64,000 bases of DNA, taken from positions 1 to 64,000 of the forward strand of contig JAGMWG010000011.1 of assembly GCA_020744225.1 (NCBI GenBank), read 5' to 3'. This document shows, in pieces, positions 1 to 11,623 of the stretch; position 1 is the stretch's first letter, and every line of letters begins with the position of its first letter. The notes beneath the pieces were generated by a model that worked only from the letters and a program-made list of their open reading frames with translations, had not been told where the DNA came from and did no database searches. The position numbers and the translations under genes were made by a program. This DNA comes from Paraphoma chrysanthemicola. Taxonomy: Eukaryota > Ascomycota > Dothideomycetes > Pleosporales > Phaeosphaeriaceae.

Positions 1-2168
1 ATACTAATTACTATCTGCCAATATATCTAGAAATGGAGTAGTATAGAGCACTCTAGAGTAGACTCTCGAAGGCACCTAGAGCAAGCAGCTAAGCTAAAAC
101 AAGCTGTAGGGTTACTGTGTATAGTGAACAGATGCAAATTAGTAGCCGCTGTTGCGCTGATCAGCTTCATCTGTCAGGTAAGAAAATCGCTGAACGGCCT
201 TATATAGGCCAAATAGAGGAAGAGCACTCGCTCAACGATTGGACACAGAACTCGAACAATAAAGAAGGAGTTGTTCGACTTTATGCCAGCTTTATTGTAC
301 GAGAACACTAGCATCACCCGTCCTTTGTGAACAAAAATATTGCGTGGCACAGCAGCTGTATCTGCCCATCAGATAACGCGGAGCTCTTCTCCTCATGCTG
401 GCATGCCACTCGTCAAGTAAATTCCTGCAAACAGAAGTCTTAGAAAGCGGTCACGTCGCTTAAGATAAGCTACCGCTCGTTTACAGCCATCGCCCTGTAA
501 GAAAAATCCGCCCTTGTCTAGTAAGAAAGCTCGACGACTAAGGTGTTTAAAGCTAGTCTAGAGCTGATTGCGTAGCTCCCTCAGGAATGAATACCCTAAT
601 TAATGCTTTGCAATATCATCTTGAATCTCACTTAACTCAACTTTTAGCCACCAGTCGAACATTAACTTGCGTGCCTCCTGCTCTAACTTTGCAAGAAGGA
701 GGTAGACTGTTTAACGGAATTCTTGCATAGTAATATGAGAGCCAGCAATCTCAAGCTTCTGGCCATCAAGCGACCAGGAAATATTAGTGCACGCGCCCTC
801 GCGTTTTGCAATAGCCCTGCCGTGTTAAAGACGTTCAATTAAGTATCCAATTGGAGAGAAACTGCCTCGTTGTAGGTACTTTAGCCGAATTTCAGCACAG
901 AGTCGCTTCCCTTAGTCTAGGTATATTACTCGCGCGGGCCATAGGATTGCCAGAGTTTCGTATGCCCGTAAAGGTAAGGCATACTCAAGTAGGATAAGCC
1001 TCCCCGTCCAGAGTAAGGCAGATAAGTATAGTGTATAGTCATACGCTGTACGGTAGACGAGCTCGTATAGATAAATTCCTAGGACACCCAAGAAATTAAT
1101 AATGGCTTTGCCTTCTGTAACGCCATCCGTAGATACATCAGTCCAAAACATAGCCAAGAGCTGAAATAGAGTCTCTAACAGGTTAGTTAGAGGGCTAGAA
1201 GCAACAAGAGAGAGTCCAGCTTCCGTTCGTAACAGCGCTGCAAGACCAGTCCAGATATAGTCCATTATCCGCACCTAAGCGGCAGAGAGCCGAAGTCCGT
1301 ATATCTCGTACGTATCCTAGCCGAAACGCCAACATACCTGCCATAATCGGAAGATGTAGCAGAGAAACCAGTTAAGGTATAAGCAGTATCTAGATCGTGT
1401 GGCCTGTCGCTAGGGTAGCTCGAATAGGTATACGTAGAAATGCTAGCCCCAGCTGCGCAACCAGCAACACATAACCCGTAGTGTGTGCGCTAACGTCTCT
1501 TCGCACCAGTCCAGCACAAGTCCGGTGAGTTCAATTAGCTTCCGCAACCTCGCCTCAGAAGTAGAACAGCTAATCCACTCCGTACAGTTCCAGAATCCTA
1601 GGTGAAAGTCTTCATCGCAGTAGGAGGGTATCGTCGATGTAGATACGATCAAGTAGAGTGGCCTGTGCGCAAACCATTAGAGCCATTTACAACCACGAAG
1701 CCAGTCTGTGTTCTCATCGTACTCTAACTCCTCGCCAAGAGAAGTAGACCCTTGCGTCTCATCAGCAAGTCGTGTCTCTTCCTCAGCCTCCATCTCGAGA
1801 AGGGCAACAGCTTCAGGGTCTAGTTCCCCTACGCGCAGGCTTTGTATACCAGTATGTAGTTCGGTGCTTTGCCCGGAATACGTTTGAGTCGTATCCACAC
1901 GCCAATATCCGCTCACATTACCCCTGTATACTACCCATCGCTGAAGGGTGCAAGATACGTTGCTTCTTTCTATCTTCTCCCCTCCCCTCTGGTGTACTTT
2001 TCTAAGGTAAGTCCGATAGGCAGCCCAGCTTACCCCTGAATAGGCGCAATATTTGCAGTAGTAGCCAGAAATTAGTGTTGCTAAGAAGTCTAAAGGTGGC
2101 GATCCGTCAGGAAGTAGAACTACATCGCTATCAATTTGCGAGACAGGGAGATTCTGGTATTTGGCCAC
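1..2168 (-). pseudogene. Decayed C2H2-like repeat-family gene (RIP-like relic), open at left edge
   Basis: Reading the minus strand from about 2168 to the window edge gives a nearly continuous protein-like trace broken by TAG stops. The start has a C-x2-C pair followed by a histidine (YYCKYCAYSGVSW...KVH). Then come the traces LVLDWCEETLAHTLRVMCCWL, SRYCLYLNWFLCYIF, YEIYGLRLSAA, MDYIWTGL, YLSALLWTGRLILLEYALPL and finally YNKAGIKSNNSFFIVR near 250-300. From memory of fungal genomes this resembles a repeated C2H2/DUF3505-type family, sometimes found with telomere-linked RecQ-like sequences; that link is inference. Stops fall where glutamine would fit, for example after LSAA, FG and ELP, as expected if CAG became TAG. 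It is not functional as it stands. Confidence 0.6.
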
Positions 2169-2912
2169 GATAGCCTTACATGAGCGGCCTAGAATATCAT
2201 AATAGTCTCAGAGGTAGTTATGCAAGGTCTTGAGTAGAATTACGCTCTTGCAGAGGCAGCAGAGTAGGTGTCCATATTGCGAGAGGTAGGTAATAATATC
2301 AGGCAGGAAAGATGTGTCGACCTAGTAGTTGCACGTTAGAAAAGGAAAACGTAATTAGGCACCCAAACCAGAATAGCTCTACCTTAGTTGTCTCTAGATC
2401 GCCAGTGTATACAGTCCAAGAGTATCGCATAGCGGCTGCAGAGCGGTAGGAATCGACTATACGTTATTGCGTCGTCAGGTAATGAGATGATAGCTTAAGC
2501 AAAGTGAAGGCGGATGTAACGAGGGAATAATCGAGACTTATCGTCAATCTCGTTTATTTCGCTTGCACGGTTGGCGCTACGCCTCTACTTTGATCATTTC
2601 CTCTGCAGCAGTGGAGTGAAACCTTTCAGCTTTAAGGCTTCATTCATACATGGTTAATTCTACCTAACATAGACATCTTCCTATAGAGATCTCCTCAAAG
2701 TTTACCTTCTCTAGAGATAGCGCGGCTTAAAACAATATGTTGGGTAATCTTGTTGTTGCTTTAGTGCTTGTGATGATGATCGTAGTGCATTGACCATAAC
2801 ACTAGCCTCAAAGCAGTCAGCTTCAGGGGCTGAACTGGATCTAAGGCCAAAAGTAGCGAAAATGGGGTGCTGGTTCAGGAATCAGGCCTGTGTTGGAGTG
2901 GTCGCATGGATG

Positions 2913-2973
2913 TAGGGTTTCTCAGCCGATTAAACCCCCCAAACACTTTAATCGGGTCGCCCATTGGAGATAG
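2913..2973 (+). repeat. 61-base direct repeat, copy 1, with internal hairpin
   Basis: Runs from TAGGGTTTCTCAG to GGAGATAG and matches 3764-3824 with one visible mismatch (CCATtGG versus CCATaGG). It holds a perfect 9-base stem, CCGATTAAA and TTTAATCGG, around a C-rich loop. Both copies have the same orientation, 851 bases apart. Confidence 0.9.
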
Positions 2974-3763
2974 GCGTTCTGCTCGTAACCTACTCTCCTA
3001 TCTGTAGCCTTGCTTGCAAGGCTCCTAGATCTAGTTAATGTTGCGATTAATATACCTACAATTCTAGCAACGAAGTCCGTCCTAATATATGGGTAAATGT
3101 GGTAATAGCGCGCACTCTGCTGTAGAATACACAACTTCGTCTTGAGTAACAGCCTAATTCTGCAATAACCTCTTCTGCTGCACCGCCTTAACGATGTTTA
3201 GCTGCGTCTGTCGTACATACTCCTAGTGCTTCCTATTTAAATAGGTCTTTAGCTAGGACTTAACAATACCCTGCCGATAGCTCTTGCAAATAGCAATGTG
3301 GTGTTCTAGTAAATACTCAAAAATAACGTTAAACTGCTCCATTGCATGTATACTACGAACATCTGTACATGCAAATGGGGGGCCTTTTACCTCCTTATTA
3401 TCTCTCCCTCTCTCCCTTGCTTATAGGTGCTACTCCAGAAATTATCACTATCATAATCTGCGTTGTTGTTGTTTTTGGCGTTGACAATATACCTGGTCTT
3501 ACCTGTCGGACTGCTCTCCGATGGTGTTGATGGTGTTCGAAACCCTAAACTTTCTGCGTGCACGGCCAACCCTAACGAACACCACAGCTCAGCTACGTTT
3601 TATTACACAACTCATTACCCTGTTGTCAGATCTTCGTAGAAATAAGTGCAATAAATACAGCAGAATTTTCTGTACTAGACTGCGAAGTTGCAGCGCAATC
3701 GAACCTGTCTTACACTTTAATTAGTAGGGTTCGCTGTGCGCATCTGATTAAACGTCACATTTT

Positions 3764-3824
3764 TAGGGTTTCTCAGCCGATTAAACCCCCCAAACACTTT
3801 AATCGGGTCGCCCATAGGAGATAG
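3764..3824 (+). repeat. 61-base direct repeat, copy 2, with internal hairpin
   Basis: Second copy of the 2913-2973 repeat, carrying the same 9-base stem-loop. Short CTC/TAT-rich motifs (ATCTCCTCT) follow it to about 3850. The pair could be remnants of a terminal repeat or of one element family. Confidence 0.9.
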
Positions 3825-4463
3825 AGGTCTACATCTCCTCTATCTCCTCTTCTACGAATTCCAATTCCTCTGCTACGATTAGACTTCGTAAAGAATGCCT
3901 GGGTCACTGGTATTCCACGCGCATCCACGGCTTGACAGAGACAGACAACAGATCCAAGAACGCCAAGTTTGACATCAAAATACCCCTAGAAGCATTGATG
4001 ATGCCTCAAGGATGGTTAAGCTCCACGAAAAGACATGGCGAATGGGTCGAATGCAAAGATCCGATCCATTTCATTTTGTATGATTCGAAGCTTCCTCAAT
4101 CACAACTAGACATCAGGAATCTTTGCATTTGGATCGGAGGCAAGATAGAATCGATAGCACAGATATAAGAGTTAGTCATTGTGTATGCTAGAGAACGCCG
4201 AACAACTACTACACATAGTAAAAGCAGATAGAGAAGATTTAGTTACTTAACGTACGGCCAATTCGTAGATTGCGTGTAAGGAGTAGTAGAGAGGAGGGTA
4301 ATTAGGTGTTAGCTGCAAGGCTCTTGCGCGCTGTACAAGGTGTAAGGAACAAGGGCATAACTTACGTACGTGTAAAAAAGAAACCCTAGTAACTACATAA
4401 TACGATACATTAATATCTATATATTATCTTCTTGCGTTGTTGAATTACACGGCTTCAAAGTGA

Positions 4464-6275
4464 TCAAGATTGGTGGGGTGCGCAACTCGCTTGTACACGC
4501 GACTCGCTTGTAAAACACGTTAGTTCTTGTATTCTCTGCAAGTATTCCTTGCCGACAAGCCATCTTCCTGCGAACCACCGTGTTATCCGAGATAATTCGT
4601 TGACGCCGCTTACGTGAACAATAGCTTCGCCGTCCAATTGTTGAGTCTCTAATACTGCGATACCACCTCTAAGCACGGCACACAGCGCAGCAAAGGGTAC
4701 GTGAGGTATTGTGCCGTCTCAGTATCGATGACCTCAATGGCAACGCGTAGCATATTCCATGCCATAAGTCGCGAGGCGTGAAGTCGTGCAGTGATGTATG
4801 CAAGCTCCGCCGTAGAACTGGTTCGAGCCGCCTGCCTATGATACTCGGTGCGCTGCAGCAGGATGTGGGAACTGGTACAATTAGCTTTTATCCTTCTCCG
4901 TTTGATGTTCAAGAAGTGGCGAACGGAGTTCAGTAGCAAAGCTTACCAAACCAGCATCGCAAATGACGCGCAGTGTAGCCAAGTATCAGATGCCGGGCCT
5001 CCTTGCAGCATACCGATGACTTCGTTGACGGACTCATTCACCTGCTCATACGTGTCGTCGGGTATGAACCCCTGGTTGCGCGCGTGGATGTACGCTGACA
5101 CACGGCCTGACGCGAGAGATACGGCAGTCCGGAAGAACAGCTTCCGTGGGCTATGGCATTTGGGTGCAAAACAGCTGGAGGAATTACTGATCCGAGTCCA
5201 TTGTGAAGCATAGTATGAATCGAATGGGTTGGGGGTATGATCAATGGAGACCGCTGTGAAGTCGAGGACAAGTGGATTATGCTATCGCATGTGAGTCCAA
5301 ACTCCAGCCTGACCGCGTGTCGCAGAAAAACCTACCATTCAAGCCTCAGAAGGCTCGGCCCCAGCCACTGGAGCATATGCCTACCTCTGTCAAGGCGATC
5401 TTGGGGCCTTGCAAGGTTCAGGCTCTGCAGCATGACGGCGCAGTTCGACACCGTCATGCTTGCTTGTGATCGTAGGCCGTGGGTGACTTCAAATATTGCA
5501 ATCATCATCCCAACCTGAAGCTTCTCCACTATGACTTCCCCATCGCAATTAATTACAGCAAACACTTGCTTCATGGTACGGTAGAGCTGGCTTGCGACCA
5601 TGCTCTTTGAATGCGGGCACGGCCTGATTGACAAGAACCACATGCACAAACTGAACATAGGGTATTTCGCAGGGCTTTTGGCAAGATCATCGCTCCCATT
5701 CGCCAGCATGCTCTCGTCAAGAACCGGACACCATGGATGCACTCCAGTTCCATATGCGTGGAGAGCACCATTTATGTCAAAGTCCGCCAGGTCCAGAATC
5801 TCTCTGAGTAGATGCCACAGTCTTATTGTCGCTGAGCTTGATTGAGTAAATGGGTCGGCGCATAAAGATAGTCTTTGAACAAGGGCGTTTGTCCCACGGC
5901 ACGATAGGTCTGCCTGCGAACACGACTCGTCGCGGACAACTAGCGGTTCCGATTCCTCACTGGCCTGCGGCATCGGCCGATGCGGCGAGTAGTCGCAATG
6001 TCGATCTGAGCTGTAAATCCTCGTTACTCAGCGCAACATAATAGTGGTCATCATGCACATGTAACCTACCTTTCACATCGGTTGCACCTAGGTAAGACTC
6101 TGTCGCATTTCTGCTTACGTACCCGGCAGCGATTACAGACATGAGCGGCTTTCTGCGCAAAGGAGATCAGCCCTGGTGCATCCCTCTCCATCATAGGTCG
6201 AAAATATGCCTCTTGGATGAGGATTCCTGAAACAAAGCGGCTGATGCATGGTTGGCGCTTTGCCGGTTTATGCAA
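4464..6275 (-). pseudogene. Zn2Cys6 fungal transcription factor, probably broken
   Basis: The first exon (start at 6275, or more likely the MMERDAPG methionine at 6194) encodes the binuclear zinc cluster. It is spliced at GAAAG|GTAGG (about 6069) to an acceptor near 6011 to finish it, giving C-x2-C-x6-C-x6-C-x2-C-x6-C. The next exon (to about 5332) looks like a fungal TF middle region (LQVGMMIAIFEVTHGLRSQA). Later pieces around 4950-5190 (ASDTWLHCASFAMLV) and 4464-4890 also fit this class. A clean intron joins TTTG|GTAAGC at about 4946 to TACCAG. Two joins do not work: the segment around 5260-5375 lacks the usual WW...LDR core and needs an abnormal 114-base intron, and around 4690 the frame shifts between AQYLTYP and VPFAALCAVLRGG. 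It is likely a decaying regulator, though unusual splicing cannot be excluded. Nearby metabolic genes are also broken. Confidence 0.65.
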
Positions 6276-6889
6276 TTAATGCGCATGGATTAGAAGATAA
6301 GACTAAGCGCGGGTGGCGCTCGCTGTAAACTCGACTGAAATTGACGTTATGAACAAAGGATGCCGATGATGAATGTCGATCACACCGTGCGCCACGTAAT
6401 AAGTGATTTCCGCTGTCAGAGTTCATGAAATTAGTGATCAGTGCTTTACTGGGGGCGGGGCAGACAAGAGTCAGAGCAGCCGCAGTGTGCACGATCAGTA
6501 AACCACATACGAGGAGAGAGCAAAACAGAGTGACGAATGGTGGACGAGGCCTTCGCGTTCGCGCACAATTACGCAGGACGAATGCGTAGCGGGGTGAGCA
6601 GGGGGTTTTAGAATGGCAGGAACCATGGAAGAGCGCGTTGGCGTTTTGCGGTGCCGATCGGCAGCAGGATCAGCGATCGCTATGGAGTTGGCGATCGCTG
6701 GTAACAGTACGCAGTTACCACCTTGTGTCGCACCTATATCACCATTAGAGACTTCGTTACATATCGCTACCAATTCCCACTATAGCCAGATCTCATGTAA
6801 GCATCAATGTCGCTTATTTGCCTGTGTAGCTAGAAACTCGGCACTAAATGGATAGTCCGAGTATTCCTTCTCGTTCTTTACTGTAACTC
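6276..6889. other. Spacer between two broken genes
   Basis: Only short overlapping frames without recognisable protein features are present. It contains the 5' side of the minus-strand regulator relic. Nothing else is supported. Confidence 0.5.
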
Positions 6890-7640
6890 TTGTTTTCTCT
6901 AGTAAACGATCTATAGTTTCCTATCGTATGCGCGCAAAGCCAATGCCGTTCTGTATCCCGAATACTAGGTCCAGATTCAAGCGAAGTACCGGCCAGACAC
7001 AACCGCCACTTCTCGGTACTTCTCTCCTCATCGACAAGCTTTTGCGCCAGCTCAGACGTGTTCCCGCCCGCCACAATGATCGTGCCTTCATACGCGCTGA
7101 TCGCGAAATAGAGGGTCTCACCGTGTTCAACGGTCCCATTATCCATGACAAACGTGCCGACGAGCCGCCCATGTGCGAGGTTGAAATCATTCAGTCGACC
7201 GAGCAAGTCGCCAAATTTGCTCCTCGGCGTCTGGTATTCCCATCTTTTGATACTTGCTGAATGGACTGAAGCAGATAACCGTGCTTTTAGGTCCGACTGC
7301 TTGAGCCACGGCTTGCGAAATTCCTACTCCTGCAAAACGATTCCGATTAGGTTTGGTTCTGCCGTATGAATCGGTAGATTGATTGCAAGTGGCTTGGGTG
7401 AATTGATCGACAAGGTAACCGATTGCGCCATGAATTTCGACCCCATCAGACCTTGTACCGATTACATTTTGTGCTACTGTTGCATATTGCTGTGTCGCAT
7501 GCTAAATATCGTCAATAGTAAGAGCATGCGGCATGGCATAATCAGCTTCAACCGGGACGGTGCTGGAGCTCACGACGTTAATAGTGGCGTCCTTATCCGC
7601 AAAATCTGTGCTGCCCGCAGCGCGGGCAGGTACTCATAGC
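6890..7640 (-). pseudogene. Old Yellow Enzyme (NADH:flavin oxidoreductase) pseudogene
   Basis: Minus-strand reading gives, in order and in shifting frames: NVVSSSTVPVEAD (about 7540-7590), a TAG stop just after LTIDDI (about 7510), then the family signature SDGVEIHGAIGYLVDQF with TDSYGR and NRNRFAGV (7330-7450), then VICFSPFSKYQKMGI, LGRLNDFNLAHG (about 7200), AYEGTIIVAGG with AQKLVDEE (7030-7110) and NLDLVFGIQNGIGFA (6935-6980). This is the usual order of an OYE flavin barrel: substrate/FMN histidine region, the FSP strand, the AGG phosphate-binding strand and the C-terminal fragment. At least one stop and several frame changes split it, and no N-terminal part is recognisable upstream. Intact homologues reduce activated alkenes with NAD(P)H. 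Confidence 0.75.
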
Positions 7641-8012
7641 TGCAAGAAGATGCAGAGCTAGGCTCTTTATTGGAAAGAAACTCATCGTGTGCTCGGTCCA
7701 GAGATACCTTCACCACGTTGTGCGGATGGTCTCCGACTTCCAAGTGTATCGCAGTGCTGGCTGCCAACACGCCCACTTCGACTTTGGCTGGACAACCGAA
7801 TTACGCCAGTTTCTTGACTGCCTCGCGTGGGGTATGACACAGCACGAGGCTGTGCTCGCCTAAGCCAACCTCGTCATAGCATGACGCACCTCCTGCAACT
7901 CAGCCCCAGTTCAGCCTGCCACCTTATTTCCACTGCGATTGCGACACGAGCTCCCTCCTTGAGAAGACAGTTCCGACTGTGAATTGTTTGGTGTCCACTC
8001 CAAGTGTTCGTC
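7641..8012. other. Upstream region of the C2H2 chimera
   Basis: No supported gene. A minus-strand frame at 7570-7776 (ASTAIHLEVGDHPHNVV) looks protein-like, but no family was recognised and no start or partner exon was found. It should hold the promoter of the plus-strand gene starting at 8013. Confidence 0.4.
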
Positions 8013-11000
8013 ATGATCATGCCAGCCTTCGGCTTCAGCGTTGGCGACTTCATCGCTGTCATCGGTGCTTTCCCTTTCGCCACAAGGCTGCCGAACACAA
8101 CTAACAACCTCGGCAGGGCTTTGCACCAAGGTTGCAAAAGCACTAAAAGACGCTGGCGGAGCAGCAGCCGAGTATCAACAGGTCATCATCGAGATCGATG
8201 GACTCCAGAACGCTCTCACTCGGCTCGCATCTCTGGAACCGACGGAAAGCAATATCGACCACGTGAACGCTATTCGGAAGATGGCTCTCGCATGCAATCT
8301 ACCCTTACAGGACTTTCTTTCCAAGTTGGAAAAGTATGAAGCCGCCATGTCTCCGTTCGCAACCGGAAAGTCGTATAGCTCGACTGGAAAGAAAGCACAA
8401 TACGCTCTGTTCATGAGCGAAGAGGTAAAGACAATTAGAGCCATGATATCTGGGAAAGTAATCAGCATCAACCTGCTGCTCGCTACGCATGCATCCGAAT
8501 CGCTGTCCAGAGCTGAGGGACGATTATCAACTAATCAGGCGAGTATCTTGTTCACGCTTGAGCAGGCAAGAGATGGCATGAGCAGAATTCGCGAAGATAT
8601 TGAGCGCATAGGTGCAGAAACAACTACTTCGCAAGAACAGCTGCGCCAAGAGACGGCGGATACTACATACCAGTTGACAGAACGACTCAACCAGATTGAG
8701 AGTGATACTGGAAATGCGAAGCGAAGCCTATCTACTCTGACGACCGGGGTCGCCTCGATCTCTACCTCACTATCGAAGCTCAGTGATATGGGATCCCAAG
8801 CTCTAGCAATGATGCGCGCCTTCCCGGTCGAACTGCAACTACTACTCAGGACTATGTTGCGGACAAACATACAGATGTATACGGTCTTGCTGGAGGTGCA
8901 TCGCAGGATCAGTGCGCCGCCAACACTTGCACTAGAATCCAACATTCGCATTGAAGACGCGCTAGGGGAGATTCGGAGTTTGCCATTCGAGTGGTTCCGC
9001 CATTGGGAGGTAAGGAAATTATGGATCTTCTCGTCCTGATCGCTAATCTTGACAGCCACTGGAGGGGCTACTTCGGGCTGAGTTCAAGCACAGGTTGGGG
9101 TCCGAGCGAGTTGAAAGGGGCGACTTCCGCCTCGTACATGCGAGACAGCCCACAGTTCATATGAACAAAAGTAACTGGTTTCAGACCATTACCGGAGGCG
9201 CGGAAATTATCATGCTCATGTACCTCTCTGATCTCGCTTATCAAGAATCTGCATGCCCCAGGCGAAGCTGTATTGGCAAGTCAACCTTGCAAGCTCAGAA
9301 GAACGCTATGCTAAGTTGGTGAGTCTGTCGACTGATGATAACTGAATTGGAGCGCATAGCGAGCCCATTGCGTGCTGGCAATGTGATGTCCATGGCATGC
9401 TTGTATCCTGTTAGCACACAGCACTAACATTGATTTAGCCCTGAATGCGGCCTACGATTCATACCGCAGCCAATGTTAATAGAGGGCATGGAAGCGAACA
9501 CGATCGAACAAATCCAACTTGAGGAAGATTTAAGGCTGTTTGGAACACGCAATGAACCCAGTGGCCATGATAGTAGCGATCTTACCATGCAACAGGGTCC
9601 CACATACGAAGGCGTTGAATTAGTTACAAGAGATGTCAGGTTTGATGAAAGTCGAGAGTCAAGCACCCGTTACAGCTCCACTTTAGATTCATCAAAATTG
9701 GAGCAGATGGCGTTCAAAAGTCCGGAGGCTGAACCTACGGCCTCGAGCATTTCTTCTGAACCACCAATCTATGCTTGGCTGGTCAACACAGAGCCTCCGA
9801 AAGATCCTAACTCCGCAGTCAAGTGGCGCGAAGCAGAGGAAGTTCGTCGGGCCAGTCGGCGAAAGCAAAATTTTCAAGACCTCGAAGTGTTCCGTAACGT
9901 CGAGATTGGCTGTCCATTCACGGATGATGTGCCAACGTATGACGCTCAGGTTTCTGCACATCTGTCACATACTGAGGCCGATGGGGTTCAGAGCGGCGCA
10001 TACATGCTGTATCGCAACATCCGAGATCAGTATCCCAATCTCGGAGACCTACTCGCATGGCGCTTTGCGCGAATGAATTGGAAGAGGATGGAAAAAATTC
10101 AGACCCAGCAGCATACACGCTCGGCCTGTGCGCCAAGTCCGATTGACCCTCCGAGTCAAGGCGGGATCAGATCGCCTGATGGCTCGGATTCAACTCTGAA
10201 TGAACATAGAGCTCCGTTTTCTTTCCCCTTCGCCTCGTGCGTTTTTCGGAATCCTGGAAGAACTCGAAAATTGTGCTCACTGCCACCTCCGCCAAGGCTA
10301 GTGTCTAAGCATCGCGCGGGTTCTGGTTACAGTGCCGAGTGTCACTTGTGCCACCAGACAATCTATCTACGTTCCAAACGAGATTGGAGGTATGAATTCA
10401 CACGTTTGAATTAGGTACTGGCTCACGACTCTTAGCAATCACGTCATGGACGACCTTCTTCCATACATGTGTCCAATCGCGGCCTGTGCTTCTGGAGAAG
10501 ACATGTACGCACGCAGGCGAGATCTTTCGGCACACTTAAGGCTCTGCCACCCTCTAGCTTCATGCCATCCATGTCCCTTTTGCGGAAAATCCGCCGAGTA
10601 TGACTCTACCAAGCATATAGGACATCACATGGAGGAGATAGCTTTCGGTGTTCTATCCACAGCTTATGAGCAATGGTCGTACGATGATACGGACTCAGAC
10701 GTTCCAGTGTTGTCCGCACGTTCCATGTCACCGCATCCAAACGATAATGGAAGGGAGCGATTCTTTTGCACGGACTTTCCACCTTGCCAACTAAGCTTTA
10801 CCAAGCGTGAGCATTTATCGAGGCATATCAGGTATGTATTTCGAGGCACCCTTAAAGCTATACTGATAAAGGATTAGCAAGCATGCAGGCGAAAGACCTT
10901 ATCAGTGTCACTGTTCTCGACGATTTTCTCATATCGATAACCTACTAGAACATACTCGGACAGCCCATGCAAATGAAATGCTGCTGCCGGAACACATTCC

Positions 11001-11623
11001 CATACCAAGTTCTCTCCAGGAGTCGCCAGGTGCGGAAAGCCAGTTGCCGTCAGACTGGGAACGCAGTCCTGCTGATCCCCTGGAATCCGCTAGGGGTATG
11101 GTGTCTATTCCGTGGATGGACATGGCACCAAGAATCATTTATGGCGGAGCGAGCGAAGATAACTACTGGACCCACAGTTCTCATCCTTCGTCGTCCGCTT
11201 CTAGTGTCAATTCGCAGCTGCGAAACTCAGTATCAGACTACCGGCAATATTCACCTCCGCATTCAGAGGTATTGGCCAGGTTACAGTCTAGCATGCCTTC
11301 CGCACCCCAGTCAATAATGAGCCAATTCAGTTCGAAGGTGTCTAGCTCATCACAGAAGAAGCACAAATGCAAAGTGTGTGATAAAAGATTCACTCGCCCG
11401 TCTTCCTTGCAAACACACATGTACAGCCACACTGGCGAGAAACGTGAGTGCTATGATACTCCCTGAGATTTAGGCTGACCAAGTCCCAGCGTTTGCATGT
11501 GAAGTTGACGGCTGTGGCCGCCATTTCTCGGTTGTTGCGAACCTGCGCCGACATCGAAAAGTACACAGGTATGACAACGTCGAGCGCAACCTGGGCGCAG
11601 AAATGGACGAGACAGATTGCTAG
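8013..11623 (+). CDS. Fungal signalling N-terminus + ubiquitin-like domain + C2H2 zinc-finger chimera
   Basis: Seven exons: 8013-8064, 8117-9009, 9056-9318, 9439-10389, 10436-10831, 10878-11443 and 11490-11623; total 3255 bases, 1084 aa. The start is placed at MIMPAFGFSVGDFIAVI because the GFSVGDF opening is typical of fungal NACHT/STAND-type and ubiquitin-like-domain proteins; the ATG at 8019 is equally possible. Residues 1-315 are helical and partly coiled-coil. The third exon resembles the fungal ubiquitin-like domain (LVHARQPTVHMNKSNW), followed by a Cys pair completed across an intron (LSCPECGLRF). The fifth exon has C2H2-like fingers ending HHMEEIAFG, and residues from about 850 on carry further fingers. 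The C-terminal pair, KCKVCDKRFTRPSSLQTHM and CEVDGCGRHFSVVANLRRH, is a classic DNA-binding type. It is probably a nuclear regulator with a sensor-like N-terminus; the function is unknown. All junctions have GT-AG ends and matching phase. Confidence 0.75.

Larger units (their letters stand above)
2169..4463. other. Repeat-like, gene-poor decayed DNA
   Basis: No intact gene is visible. The stretch is rich in TAG/CTA trinucleotides and holds both copies of the 61-base direct repeat. A 78-codon plus-strand stretch at 3932-4168 (includes EALMMPQGWLSSTKRHGEW and DPIHFILYDSKLP) reads like a protein fragment, but I recognise no family. The segment is best read as old, mutated mobile-element DNA. Confidence 0.5.

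Noticed and set aside
2913..2920. TAGGG-containing sequence as telomeric repeat
   Set aside because: Only a single TTAGGG-like unit in one of the two repeat copies; no array.
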